Notes: generated by a model from the letters alone, not told the origin. A DNA stretch of 64,000 nt from Pantoea sp. BAV 3049 (GCF_009765445.1 NZ_WHOY01000031.1:3753606-3817605), one strand, 5' to 3'. Counted from the stretch's first letter, positions 50,383 to 59,810 are shown. Translations and numbers: made by a program.

Positions 50383-50398
50383 GGGTAAACGTTTACAT
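50383..50398. promoter_or_regulatory. GalR-type operator upstream of galR
   Basis: GTAAAC-GTTTAC (50385-50396) is a perfect 12-bp palindrome with the central CG step typical of LacI/GalR operators. It lies about 20 bp before the galR start codon. Confidence 0.75.
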
Positions 50399-50569
50399 TG
50401 CCTTCAGTGTTGCGGAATTCTCCTGTTACTTCAAGCAGACAGAATGCAAGCGGTGTCGCAAAGCTGGATAAAATCAGCCCGCAACAGCGGCCCGTTTTGT
50501 GATTCAAATTTCGTGGCTAAGAATGCTATTCTGACTTTCACATAACGATAAAACCTGCGGGATCGCCTG

Positions 50570-52837
50570 ATGACTATCATAAGAGTGCCACACCTCGCCC
50601 ACTGGGGCGCTTTCACTGCCGTGGTGGAAGACGGCAAGCTGCTGCGCTGTGAGCCTTTCTTCGCCGATCAGGATCCGTCGCCGATGCTCAATACCATCCC
50701 GGAGCTGGTCTATTCCGATAAGCGTATCCGCAAGCCGATGGTGCGCCGTTCCTGGCTGAAGTCCCGCGAGAAAAGTGACCGCACGCTGCGCGGCCGGGAA
50801 GATTTCGTTGAGGTGGAGTGGGAAACCGCGCTGGATCTGGTGGCTGAAGAGAATCGCCGCGTGCGGGATCGCTACGGTGCCTCCGGCATCTTCAACGGTT
50901 CATATGGCTGGTCATCGGCAGGCCGTGTTAATCATGCCCGCACTCTGGTCCGCCGTTTCTACTTTACCGGCGGCGGCGGTGTTGATCAGTTGGGCAACTA
51001 CAGCTGGGGCGCAGCGCAGTTCTTCCTGCCCTACGTTATCGGCACCTACATGCCGCTCACCGGTCGCGTCACCGACTGGCCGGAGGTGGTTAAGCACTGT
51101 GAGATCTTTGTCGCCTTTGGCGGTCTGGCACTGAAAAACAGCCAGGTGGCTTCCGGTGGAGCAGGGCAGCACAGCCTTAAACCTGCGCTGCAGGCACTGG
51201 CAGCGAAAGGCACGCCGGTGATTAACATCAGCCCGATGCGCGATGACTGCCCGGAGTTTGTGAACGCGGAGTGGATCCCGATCCGCCCGAATACCGACGT
51301 GGCACTGATGCTGGCGCTGGGTTTTGAAATTGAGCGCCTTGGCGCGGTGGATAACGCATTTCTCGCCACCCACTGCGTGGGTTATCCGCAGCTGCGCAGC
51401 TATCTGCTTGGAGAAACGGACGGCACGCCGAAAACGCCGGCATGGGCCAGCGACATCACCGGCATACCGGCACCGCGTATTGAGCAACTGGCGAAACAGC
51501 TGGTGGGCAAACGCAGCTTTATCACCTGTTCTTATTCCGTGCAGCGCGCGCATCGTGGTGAGCAACCTTACTGGATGATGATTGCGCTCTCGTCGATGCT
51601 TGGTCAGCCTGGCCTGCCTGGAGCCGGTTTCTCCTTTGGCCACGGCTCAATGAACAGCGTGGGCAATCCCCGTACTGAAGGCCCGGCCCCGCTGATGTCC
51701 ACCGGCGTGAACCCGATTGCTGACCGCGCCATTCCGGTGGCCCGCATCAGCGATATGCTGCTGCATCCCGGCGAACCGTACGCTTTTCAGGGGCAGACGC
51801 AGACCTATCCGGATATCCATTTGATCCACTGGGCGGGTGGCAATCCTTTCCACCATCATCAACAGCTGAACCGGCTGGTCGAGGGCTGGCAGAAGCCGGA
51901 CACGGTGATCGTGCAGGATATCGTCTGGACCCCGGCGGCGCAGATGGCCGATATTGTGCTGCCAGTGACCACCACGCTGGAGCGTAACGATATTGGCGGT
52001 TCCTCCCGCGATCGCTTCGTGCTGGCGATGCATCAGGCAATCAGGCCGCAGCATCTGGCGCGCAACGATTTTGATATTTTTGCCGACCTGGCCGAACGTC
52101 TGGGCTACCGCGAAACCTTCACTGAAAACCGCAATGAAATGCAGTGGATTGAGCATCTTTATCATCAGTGTGCTGAGGCGCATCAGCTTAAAGGGATCAG
52201 CTGGCCAGATTTTCAGGTCTTCTGGAAAGAGGGCTATGCGGAAGTGCCTGAGGGGGGCAAGCCCTTCATCTTTATGGAAGCGTTCCGTCAGGACCCGCTT
52301 GCCAACCCGATTAAAACCGCCAGCGGCAAAATCGAGCTGTTCAGCGAGACCATCGCTGGCTACCGGCTGGATGATTTCGCGCCACACCCGGAATGGCAGC
52401 CGCCGAAAGAGTGGCTGGGAGCTGAAATCAGGCAGCGCTTCCCACTGCATATGATCTCGATCCAGCCGGGCGATCGTTTACACAGCCAGATGGACGCCAC
52501 GCCATCGGTGCAGGCAAATAAAACCGCCGGGCATGAAACGCTGTGGATGCATCCGGACGATGCGCAGTCGCGCGGTATCAACGACGGTGATGTGATTGAC
52601 GTCAGTAACGAACGTGGCCGGATGTTGGCGGGGGTGCGGCTGACAGCAGGCGTCAGCCCCAGCGTGGTACTGATCTCCACCGGAGCCTGGTTTGATCCGG
52701 GCTTCGGTAAAGCCTGGCGGCCTTATGACCGCGCGGGTAATCCAAACGTCCTGACGCTGGATATCGGCACCTCTTCGCTGACTCAGGGACCAAATGCAAT
52801 GAGTTGCCTGGTAGAGATCAAGCTGGCTTCGGTGTAG
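50570..52837 (+). CDS. Molybdopterin oxidoreductase, BisC/TorA-type, cytoplasmic
   Basis: This 755-residue protein belongs to the DMSO/TMAO/biotin sulfoxide reductase family. It has no N-terminal FeS Cys cluster and no twin-arginine signal, so it should be cytoplasmic like BisC. The molybdenum-ligand serine is in NGSYGWSSAGRVNHA near residue 114. The bis-MGD-binding stretches include GGLALKNSQV, WAGGNPFHHHQ, VLPVTTTLERNDIGG and the C-terminal domain with HSQMDATPSVQ and HPDDAQSRGINDGD. The likely role is reduction of biotin or methionine S-oxides or N-oxides; the substrate is not determinable. It lies between galR and the omrB RNA. Confidence 0.88.
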   Translation: MTIIRVPHLAHWGAFTAVVEDGKLLRCEPFFADQDPSPMLNTIPELVYSDKRIRKPMVRRSWLKSREKSDRTLRGREDFVEVEWETALDLVAEENRRVRDRYGASGIFNGSYGWSSAGRVNHARTLVRRFYFTGGGGVDQLGNYSWGAAQFFLPYVIGTYMPLTGRVTDWPEVVKHCEIFVAFGGLALKNSQVASGGAGQHSLKPALQALAAKGTPVINISPMRDDCPEFVNAEWIPIRPNTDVALMLALGFEIERLGAVDNAFLATHCVGYPQLRSYLLGETDGTPKTPAWASDITGIPAPRIEQLAKQLVGKRSFITCSYSVQRAHRGEQPYWMMIALSSMLGQPGLPGAGFSFGHGSMNSVGNPRTEGPAPLMSTGVNPIADRAIPVARISDMLLHPGEPYAFQGQTQTYPDIHLIHWAGGNPFHHHQQLNRLVEGWQKPDTVIVQDIVWTPAAQMADIVLPVTTTLERNDIGGSSRDRFVLAMHQAIRPQHLARNDFDIFADLAERLGYRETFTENRNEMQWIEHLYHQCAEAHQLKGISWPDFQVFWKEGYAEVPEGGKPFIFMEAFRQDPLANPIKTASGKIELFSETIAGYRLDDFAPHPEWQPPKEWLGAEIRQRFPLHMISIQPGDRLHSQMDATPSVQANKTAGHETLWMHPDDAQSRGINDGDVIDVSNERGRMLAGVRLTAGVSPSVVLISTGAWFDPGFGKAWRPYDRAGNPNVLTLDIGTSSLTQGPNAMSCLVEIKLASV

Positions 52838-52996
52838 TTTCTCCCTGACACTCAGCGGACCTGTTTTCCGCCGTTAGGGGGTTGTGGCCTAAAGGTTGCA
52901 AAACTGCATAAGAATCACATAGGTGGTTACATTTTGCGGGTAACTGTTGCGAATCCTGGCTGGCGGGCGAGTCGGCCAGATTGCTACAGTTTACGT
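52838..52996 (+). promoter_or_regulatory. Promoter region of the OmrB small RNA
   Basis: The region between the molybdoenzyme gene and OmrB contains GTTACATTTTGCGGGTAAC (about 52925-52943), a T-rich, GTAAC-bearing stretch resembling OmpR sites, and a -10-like TACAGT at about 52986. OmpR control is known for E. coli omrA and omrB; the site here is inferred. Confidence 0.4.
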
Positions 52997-53076
52997 CCCA
53001 GAGGTATTGATGGGTGAACATCAAAAAGTATTTATGCTTTGTTTCACCGACCTGCGCAGATGCGCAGGTTTTTTTT
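52997..53076 (+). ncRNA. omrB: OmrB small RNA
   Basis: The RNA starts with CCCAGAGGTATTGAT, the conserved 5' pairing region of OmrA/OmrB, continues with GGGTGAAC, and ends in the terminator CCTGCGCAGATGCGCAGG plus eight T. The length is about 80 nt. Hfq-dependent OmrA and OmrB repress outer-membrane protein and curli regulator mRNAs under OmpR control. Proximity to galR and the terminator sequence favour OmrB over OmrA. Confidence 0.88.
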
Positions 53077-53247
53077 GTCTGAACTCCGCAACAAGCACAA
53101 TAACTTCCTGAATATTCGGAATAAACCGGTGTGCATAATCTGCGCGCTGCGGCACAATCACAGGCTGAAACACAGTTTCCCTGTTCTCATGACGGCATTT
53201 TTTGTATAACTCCCAGTCAGTTACCCTGACCAGCTAGTAGAAGACCG

Positions 53248-54972
53248 ATGCCCCGCTTAAAGAAATTATTGGCAAAAGACCAGGCTAAAACGCCTTTCAA
53301 TCCTGTCCGCTTCCGTCTGATCTGCCTCGGCGTGTTTGGCTGTCTGGTTTTACTGTTAGCCTGGGTGGGCGACGTTCAGCTGATCAACCACCCCATGTTG
53401 GAAAAGCAGGCGGATGAACGTTCCCTGCGCACGGTGGCGATCCCGACCAACCGTGGCACTCTGCTGGATCGTAACGGTGAGGCGCTGGCCCTGAGCGTGC
53501 CTTCGCGCGATATCATCGCTGACCCACAGCGCGTGCTGGAAGCGCACCCTGATTTCACCAGTGCAAAATGGGAGTATCTGGCTAACGCGCTGGATCAGCG
53601 TCCTGAACAGATTGCCCAACAGATCAATGCTAACCCAAATCGCCGCTTCCTGTATCTTGGCCGCAAGATTGAGCTGGGGATCTCCAAAGACATCGCCCAG
53701 CTACACCTGGCCGGCATTACCACCGTTTATGATGACAGCCGTTTCTACCCGATGAGTGAGGCTACCGCACCGCTGATCGGTATCGTCGGAGCGGATAACA
53801 ACGGGCTGAACGGGCTGGAAAAAGGCTTTGATAAAGTTCTGCAGGGGACGCCGGGCGTGGAGAAATACCGCCAGGATGCTCACGGCAATATTGTGGCGAT
53901 GATCAACTATGAGCCCCCGCGTCAGCCGCCAACCGTGCAGCTCAGCATCGACAAGTTCGATCAGTACACCATGTACAGCAAGCTGCGCGACGGCGTGCTG
54001 CTGAACAAAGCCGATTCCGGTGCCGCAGTGCTGATTAAGATCGACACCGGCGAGATTTTAGGGATGGCTTCCTATCCGTCGTTTAACCCCAATAATTTCA
54101 GCGATGTCTCCCCGGCACAGATGCGTAACGCTGCCATCAATGACAGCTACGAACCGGGATCAACCGTTAAGCCGCTGGTGGTGATGGAAGGGCTGATCCG
54201 CAAGCTGGTTCGTCCGGATTCGGTGCTGGATACCACGCCGTATCGGGTTAACGGCCACCTGATCCGTGACGTTGGCCACTGGCCTCGTCTGACCATGACC
54301 GGCATCCTGCAGAAATCGAGCGACATCGGCGTGTCACACATTGCGCTGGCGATGCCTGCAGAGGTGCTGGTTAACACTTTCCGCTCCTTCGGGCTGGGCA
54401 GGCCAACCGGGCTGGGGCTGACCGGTGAAAGCGTGGGCTATTTCCCGCTGCACCGTGAGCGCTGGGCAGATATCGAACGCGCTACCTTCTCGTTCGGTTA
54501 TGGCCTGCGCGTGACGCCGCTGCAGATTGCCCGTGAATACGCCACGCTGGGATCGTTCGGGGTATACCGGCCGTTGTCGATCACCAAGGTGACGCCGCCG
54601 GTAATGGGAACAAGAGTGGCTGACGAAGATACGGTCCGCTCGGTGGTGCATATGATGGAGAGTGATGCACTGCCTGGCGGTAGTGGGGTGCGTGCGGCAG
54701 TGCCGGGCTATCGTCTGGCGATAAAAACCGGTACGGCGGAGAAAATGGGCACCAGCGGCAAATACGATGGCGGTTACATCAACTACACCGCAGGTGTGGC
54801 CCCGGCGAGTAATCCGCAGGTGGCGTTGGTAATTATGATCAACCACCCAACCGCTGGCGATCACTTCGGTGGCTCGGTTGCCGCGCCGGTCTTCGGCAAC
54901 ATTATTGGTCCGGTCCTTAAGCATATGAACGTGGCACCGGACGCGCTCTACGCCACTCACAGCGGCTCATAA
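53248..54972 (+). CDS. FtsI-like class B penicillin-binding protein
   Basis: This 574-residue protein is a paralogue of FtsI (PBP3) with a short cytoplasmic tail, one transmembrane helix (about 23-42), a class B N-terminal domain (PTNRGTLLDRNGEALA) and a transpeptidase domain. The active-site motifs are STVK (Ser305-Lys308), SSD (357-359) and KTG (493-495). SSD replaces the SSN of FtsI and looks like the motif of PBP2. It cross-links septal-type peptidoglycan. It is not in the dcw cluster, so it should be an accessory enzyme like the acid-induced PBP3 paralogue of Salmonella. It lies between omrB and omrA. Confidence 0.88.
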   Translation: MPRLKKLLAKDQAKTPFNPVRFRLICLGVFGCLVLLLAWVGDVQLINHPMLEKQADERSLRTVAIPTNRGTLLDRNGEALALSVPSRDIIADPQRVLEAHPDFTSAKWEYLANALDQRPEQIAQQINANPNRRFLYLGRKIELGISKDIAQLHLAGITTVYDDSRFYPMSEATAPLIGIVGADNNGLNGLEKGFDKVLQGTPGVEKYRQDAHGNIVAMINYEPPRQPPTVQLSIDKFDQYTMYSKLRDGVLLNKADSGAAVLIKIDTGEILGMASYPSFNPNNFSDVSPAQMRNAAINDSYEPGSTVKPLVVMEGLIRKLVRPDSVLDTTPYRVNGHLIRDVGHWPRLTMTGILQKSSDIGVSHIALAMPAEVLVNTFRSFGLGRPTGLGLTGESVGYFPLHRERWADIERATFSFGYGLRVTPLQIAREYATLGSFGVYRPLSITKVTPPVMGTRVADEDTVRSVVHMMESDALPGGSGVRAAVPGYRLAIKTGTAEKMGTSGKYDGGYINYTAGVAPASNPQVALVIMINHPTAGDHFGGSVAAPVFGNIIGPVLKHMNVAPDALYATHSGS

Positions 54973-55092
54973 TTTACCGCCGGAAAAGGCCGGTAAACAA
55001 AGCGGCAAAGGTTTTACAGCTGGTAGCATTTTCGCTAACTCCGTTGCGTTTTGCTGCTGGCAGGCCGGGTACTCACCTGCGAGGATGGAAGT

Positions 55093-55187
55093 CCCAGAGG
55101 TATTGATTGGTGAGAATGCAATCTGCTCCCGGCAGATTTACACCCTGTTCAGTTGCACCAACCCACGCGGATGCGTGGGTTTTTTTT
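55093..55187 (+). ncRNA. omrA: OmrA small RNA
   Basis: The same 5' region CCCAGAGGTATTGAT is followed by TGGTGAGA, a small internal hairpin, TTGCACCAACC, and the terminator CCCACGCGGATGCGTGGG with eight T. The length is about 95 nt. The TTGATTGGTGAGA and TTGCACCAAC stretches match E. coli OmrA. It lies 2.0 kb from OmrB, instead of about 100 bp as in E. coli. Confidence 0.88.
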
Positions 55188-55369
55188 AGCCCAAATTCCC
55201 GCTCTGTTAAAAAACTTTAACGCATAAATACCTCTGCGAAACCTCAGCTGTTCCTGCGATTAGAAACGGTCCGACCAGATAACTTATTTGTATCCCATGC
55301 AGTAATCACAACTGACTGTATTCCGGCATGGATACCGTTATTTGCCGCTATGCGGTTAAAGAGGCTCCC

Positions 55370-58186
55370 GTGCAAATTATAAGACCTGCTTATGTGCTCT
55401 CAACCACACCTTCGCTCTCGATACTGGCCGTACTGATAAGTACCCTGCTGCTGAATGGCTGTGGCGGCGGGGGTGGCGGTGGGGGAGGAGGCAGTAGTGA
55501 AACAGTGGTTCCCGCCCCCACGCCTGCTCCAACACCCAGTACGCCTGTGGCGACGTCCAGCAAGGTTAAAGTCGGGATCGTTGACTCCGGTCTGGCCGCA
55601 GATCGTTCAGAATTCAATTATGCCGATATTCATTTCACTTCGTCCCTGGCGGGTGCCAGTCAGACCCTGAATGATAATCAGGGGCACTCGGGACACGGCA
55701 CCGTCGTCGCCCTGACCCTGGCCGGACTGGCAGAAGGCTCCTTCACCGGTGGCGTTGCGCCGGACAGTGAGTTATGGATAGCTCAGGCCTCCAGTAATAA
55801 TCTTTTTTACTACACGGACACACAGAAGGCGATCAACGGCCTGCTGAGTAACGGGGTTAAGATTATCAATATGTCATACGCTTCTGACGAGCGTCTGACT
55901 ACGTCAGCCGAACTGGCAAGCGCTGGTCAGAGCGGGCGTTACGATGCGCTTCGCGACAGCCTGAGTAGCATCGTCAACGCTAACGCGCTGGGCGTGGTGG
56001 TGACGGGGAATAATGGCAGCTCCACGCCTTCTCCCAATGCCCAGGTGCCGTTGATTTATAACGATGCCAGCCTGCAAAAAGGGCTGATTGCCGTCACCGG
56101 TTATCTGCCGGGTTACACCGTGGCACAGGGCAGCCGTCCTCCTGAACTGTATGTATTTGATGCCTGCGGTGATGTCGCAGCCTGGTGTCTTGCTGCACCG
56201 GGCTATGCCGACTACCTGCAGGATGACGGCACTCTTGCACGTAAGTACGGTACTTCCTTTTCTGCACCTCGCGTGGCCGGAGCCGCATCGAGAGTGTCGG
56301 CGCAATTCCCATGGATGACCGGTTATAACCTCCAGCAAACCCTGTTAACCACGGCGGATTATCACAGTGATGCTGTGGCAGGCGCCGCCTCCGACAGCGC
56401 GAATGGTCGCCCCTACAACGACACATTTGGCTGGGGGAACGTCAATGTTGACAGGGCTCTGAACGGTCCGGGGATGTTTTACGGCGATGATTTCACCGCT
56501 GCGCTCTCCGCCGGAAATTACATCTTCTCCAACAATATCAGCGGTAATGGTGGCCTGATTGTCTCCGGCGCCAGCGATGCAGGCGGCGTGCTGACATTGA
56601 CCGGTAACAACACCTATACCGGAGCGACCAGAGTGCAGAGTAACAGCCTGTATATTGATGGTTCGGTGGCCAGTGACGTGCAGGTGACCGGCAGCGGCGT
56701 GCTGGCAGGCAAAGGTAACATTGGCGGCAACCTGAGTAATCAGGGCTCGGTGGTCACCACTTCGGCGGGTGCCCTGCATGTGGTGGGCAGCTATCAGCAA
56801 AGTGCTGACGGTACGCTGCGGGTGACGCTCTCCCAGCCGCTCACGGTCGCTGGCCCGGCAACGCTGAACGGTGCGTTGCAGGTCACTCTGCCCTCTAATA
56901 CCTATATTGTGCAGACCAGCGAGTCTCTTTTGCAGAGTGGGCAGGGGATCAGCGGACAGTTTGCCAGCGTGGATACCGGCGTGTTCCTGCAGGGTTCGGT
57001 CGACTACAGCGCAAACAGTGTGAACGGGCACTTCCAGCGGGTTAACACGGTTCAGGCTGCTCAGGCTGCGGGCCTCAGCGGGGCGACCCTGAAGAGTGCG
57101 GCCAACGTTGAGCAGGCGTTTCAGGTTGCGGACAGTTACTCGACCCAGGCAGGGCGCTCGGCGCAACAGGAAGATCTGCTGCAAAACGCCGCCGCTTTAC
57201 AACAAATTGGCAGCAGTGCCGCTGCGCGTGCCGCGCTGGACTCGCTCTCCGGTCAGGCTCATGCCAGCGGCAATGCCATCCTTTTCAACAGCCTGGATTA
57301 CCAGAACCAGTTGCTGAGCAACCGTCTGGATCCCGCGCAGCAGAAGCCTTATGGCCTCTGGGCGGAAACCGGCACGCTACACGGCGATTTACAGCAGGAT
57401 GGCTATCTGGGCAGCCACTATCGCATCAACACCACCGCAATCGGGCTGGACAGCAGTTTCGATATAACAGGTCTGCGACTGGGTGCAGCCATTACGGACA
57501 GCCAGATCCGGGCGGATTATGACGGCAGCGGCGGCAACAGCACCAACAGCCTGCAGGGGCTGATGCTTTACGGTCAGTACGCCGTAACGCCAGCCTGGAT
57601 CTGGCAGGCCAATCTGAGCTATCAGCATGGTGACACTCAGCTTTACCGGGTGCTGCTGGTGGATGGCGTGCAGGCTACTTCAGCAGAAACCCGCAATGAT
57701 AGCTGGCAGGGCCTGATCAAAACCGGTTACCGCTGGTCGCTGAACGACCGGCTGACGCTGGAGCCTTACGCAGGGATGAAGCTGAGCCAGCTCTACACCG
57801 GCGGCTTCAGCGACGAAGGCAGTGCGCTGGGATTACAGGGCGACAGCGCCCGTTACAGCCGGACGGTCGGGCTGACCGGCCTGAACCTGAGCGCCCCCCT
57901 GTTCACAGTACAGCAGTGGTGGTCGATGCTGTCGGTCTACGGAGAATATCAGCACGCTTTCACCAACCCATCGCTGGATGTGAATGCTAAATGGGTGGGG
58001 ACTGGATCGGATGGACAAAGCTTCGCCATCCCCGGCATGACCCTCGATCGGGACTCGCAGTGGTACGGCCTGCGGCTGGATATCGGCAAGGCTAAAGACG
58101 CCCGCCTGTTCCTGCGGATGGATAAGCATATTGCCGACCGGGGCGACGAATCCGTGTTCCGGGGGGGTGTGGATATCGCGTTTTGA
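55370..58186 (+). CDS. Subtilisin-like autotransporter with lipoprotein signal
   Basis: This protein (938 residues from the GTG at 55370, with GAGG five bases upstream; an ATG at 55328 is the alternative) is a type Va autotransporter. The signal peptide ends in a lipobox LLNGC (Cys31), followed at once by ten Gly and a Pro/Thr-rich linker. The S8 protease domain has Asp72 (GIVDSG), His109 (GHSGHGT) and Ser296 (GTSFSAP). A passenger-associated repeat (LTLTGNNTYTGATRV) and beta-helix stretch follow. The last 280 residues form the autotransporter barrel ending in FRGGVDIAF, a typical C-terminal Phe. The layout is that of NalP and SphB1, surface lipoproteins that process other secreted proteins. 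Confidence 0.92.
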   Translation: MQIIRPAYVLSTTPSLSILAVLISTLLLNGCGGGGGGGGGGSSETVVPAPTPAPTPSTPVATSSKVKVGIVDSGLAADRSEFNYADIHFTSSLAGASQTLNDNQGHSGHGTVVALTLAGLAEGSFTGGVAPDSELWIAQASSNNLFYYTDTQKAINGLLSNGVKIINMSYASDERLTTSAELASAGQSGRYDALRDSLSSIVNANALGVVVTGNNGSSTPSPNAQVPLIYNDASLQKGLIAVTGYLPGYTVAQGSRPPELYVFDACGDVAAWCLAAPGYADYLQDDGTLARKYGTSFSAPRVAGAASRVSAQFPWMTGYNLQQTLLTTADYHSDAVAGAASDSANGRPYNDTFGWGNVNVDRALNGPGMFYGDDFTAALSAGNYIFSNNISGNGGLIVSGASDAGGVLTLTGNNTYTGATRVQSNSLYIDGSVASDVQVTGSGVLAGKGNIGGNLSNQGSVVTTSAGALHVVGSYQQSADGTLRVTLSQPLTVAGPATLNGALQVTLPSNTYIVQTSESLLQSGQGISGQFASVDTGVFLQGSVDYSANSVNGHFQRVNTVQAAQAAGLSGATLKSAANVEQAFQVADSYSTQAGRSAQQEDLLQNAAALQQIGSSAAARAALDSLSGQAHASGNAILFNSLDYQNQLLSNRLDPAQQKPYGLWAETGTLHGDLQQDGYLGSHYRINTTAIGLDSSFDITGLRLGAAITDSQIRADYDGSGGNSTNSLQGLMLYGQYAVTPAWIWQANLSYQHGDTQLYRVLLVDGVQATSAETRNDSWQGLIKTGYRWSLNDRLTLEPYAGMKLSQLYTGGFSDEGSALGLQGDSARYSRTVGLTGLNLSAPLFTVQQWWSMLSVYGEYQHAFTNPSLDVNAKWVGTGSDGQSFAIPGMTLDRDSQWYGLRLDIGKAKDARLFLRMDKHIADRGDESVFRGGVDIAF

Positions 58187-58213
58187 TATCCGGAGTTTTC
58201 CTGCAAGAACAAA

Positions 58214-58240
58214 GGCTGGCAGCAGTGCCAGCCCCTTCCT
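58214..58240 (+). terminator. Hairpin after the autotransporter gene
   Basis: GGCTGGCA and TGCCAGCC form a perfect 8-bp stem with a GCAG loop, 27 bp after the stop, followed by CCTTCC. The T-run is weak. Confidence 0.5.
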
Positions 58241-58291
58241 GTGTTGGTAGCGCTGAAAGGGGCGTTTTTTCGCTTACCGGACTGGACGCCT

Positions 58292-58480
58292 ATGGCCAAA
58301 CTCAAAGACAGAACGCCGAAATTGGGTGGCCGATCGGCCGCATTTCAACTGCGTATTCACGCCGAGCTGCATGACCAGCTGAGAACCCTCACTGACCACG
58401 ATAACATCACGCTCGCCTGCGGGCTGAAAGAGCTGGCCAGGCGCGAGCTGCGTCGACGCGGTACAGAACCCAAAGGCTGA
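58292..58480 (+). CDS. Small ribbon-helix-helix-like protein
   Basis: This 62-residue basic protein begins MAKLKDRTPKLGGRSAAF. The sequence FQLRIHAELHDQLRTL gives one beta strand and a helix, and NITLACGLKELARRELRRRG a second helix, the pattern of Arc/MetJ ribbon-helix-helix DNA-binding proteins. It lies 0.2 kb upstream of the RND operon on the same strand, so it could be a local regulator, but no partner toxin is seen. I chose the ATG at 58292 because the earlier in-frame residues do not fit the fold. Confidence 0.6.
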   Translation: MAKLKDRTPKLGGRSAAFQLRIHAELHDQLRTLTDHDNITLACGLKELARRELRRRGTEPKG

Positions 58481-58601
58481 AAAGCACGAAATGAAAACGA
58501 TTGCGTGGCTGAATTGCCCTGTTTCAGCACGAAGTGCTTACCGGTAGCGTTTCGACAAATAACTTAGCGCAAACTTAACATTTTCATCATTTAGGCCCTC
58601 A

Positions 58602-58637
58602 TATAATTATTCTCTTTTATGAGAATGATCACTCTCA
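58602..58637 (+). promoter_or_regulatory. Promoter and palindromic operator of the RND operon
   Basis: A perfect -10 box TATAAT (58602-58607) is followed by an 18-bp palindrome with one mismatched pair, TGAGAATGATCACTCTCA (58620-58637), placed at or just after the expected transcript start. This fits a repressor site. It also resembles a degenerate Fur box. The -35 region is poor. Confidence 0.5.
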
Positions 58638-58672
58638 TTACTATTCTTTTTTCCTTATATTGAGAATTCACC

Positions 58673-59800
58673 ATGCGCCTACAGATTCTCCCGGTAAGCC
58701 TGATTTTCCTGCTGGCCGCCTGTGACCAGACTCCCACGCCCGGTGCCGGCAATCAGCCTGCATCCGTCGGGGTAACCACCTTACGCAGCGAGCCCGTTAC
58801 GCTTTTTACTCAGTTGCCAGGACGTACCACTGCCGTGCGGACGGCCGAAGTTCGCCCGCAGGTCAGCGGTATCATTCTCAAGCGGCTGTTTACCGAAGGC
58901 GGCGAAGTGAAGGCTGGCGAGCCGCTGTATCAGATCGACCCGGCCAGTTACCAGGCGGCCTATGACAAGGCCGAAGCCACGCTGACCAATGCCAGCAAGC
59001 TCGCCCAGCGCTACAAACCGCTGGCCGCGGCTCATGCCATCAGCGGGCAGACCTATGACGATGCGGTCGCCTCGGCGCGGGAGGCACAGGCTGATATGGA
59101 AACGGCACGGGTCAATCTCAACTACACCAAAGTGCGTGCGCCAATCTCTGGCCATATTGGTCGTTCACTTTCAACTGAAGGGGCGCTGGTCACCAACGGA
59201 CAGACCAGTTATCTGACCACCATCCAGCAGCTTGACCCGATCTATGTGGACGTCAGCGAATCCTCGCAGGATTTGCTGCGTCAGCGTCGCGCGCTGGCTG
59301 ATGGCAAGCTGCAGGCCGTGGGTGACAACGCAGCCGCGGTGAAGTTGCAGCTGGAAGACGGCTCGACCTACCCGCAGCAGGGCAAGCTGGAATTCTCTGA
59401 AGTCACTGTGGATCAGGGGACTGGCAGCGTCACCATGCGTGCCTCGTTCCCGAACCCGAACCGCGTACTGCTGCCGGGCATGTTCGTCCATGCCAGCTTC
59501 CCACAGGGCGTCGCCGACCAGGGCATTCTCGTGCCGCAGGAAGCGATCATGCATGACACCAAAGGCAAGCCTTACGTCTATCTGGTTAACGCGGACAGCA
59601 CCGTGGTTCAGCAGACCATCACCACCGGTGAAATGATCAACGGGAAATGGCTGGTGACTTCCGGGTTGAAAACCGGAGATCGGGTAGTGGTGGACGGGCT
59701 GCAAAACGTCAAGGGCGGCAGCAAGGTCAGTGCGACTGAAAGTCAGCCCAAAGCCGCTCCGCAGGCCAATCTGACCACCACCGATCCTTCAGCGCAGTAG
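58673..59800 (+). CDS. RND efflux periplasmic adaptor (AcrA/MexA family)
   Basis: This 375-residue lipoprotein (lipobox LLAAC, Cys17) is the membrane fusion protein linking the inner-membrane pump with the outer-membrane channel. The lipoyl halves ([31 protein letters not shown] and [12 protein letters not shown]) flank a coiled-coil hairpin of about 60 residues; a beta-barrel domain and membrane-proximal domain follow. It is the first gene of the operon, with ten bases to the pump gene. Confidence 0.93.
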   Translation: MRLQILPVSLIFLLAACDQTPTPGAGNQPASVGVTTLRSEPVTLFTQLPGRTTAVRTAEVRPQVSGIILKRLFTEGGEVKAGEPLYQIDPASYQAAYDKAEATLTNASKLAQRYKPLAAAHAISGQTYDDAVASAREAQADMETARVNLNYTKVRAPISGHIGRSLSTEGALVTNGQTSYLTTIQQLDPIYVDVSESSQDLLRQRRALADGKLQAVGDNAAAVKLQLEDGSTYPQQGKLEFSEVTVDQGTGSVTMRASFPNPNRVLLPGMFVHASFPQGVADQGILVPQEAIMHDTKGKPYVYLVNADSTVVQQTITTGEMINGKWLVTSGLKTGDRVVVDGLQNVKGGSKVSATESQPKAAPQANLTTTDPSAQ

Positions 59801-59810
59801 AGGAAATCTG

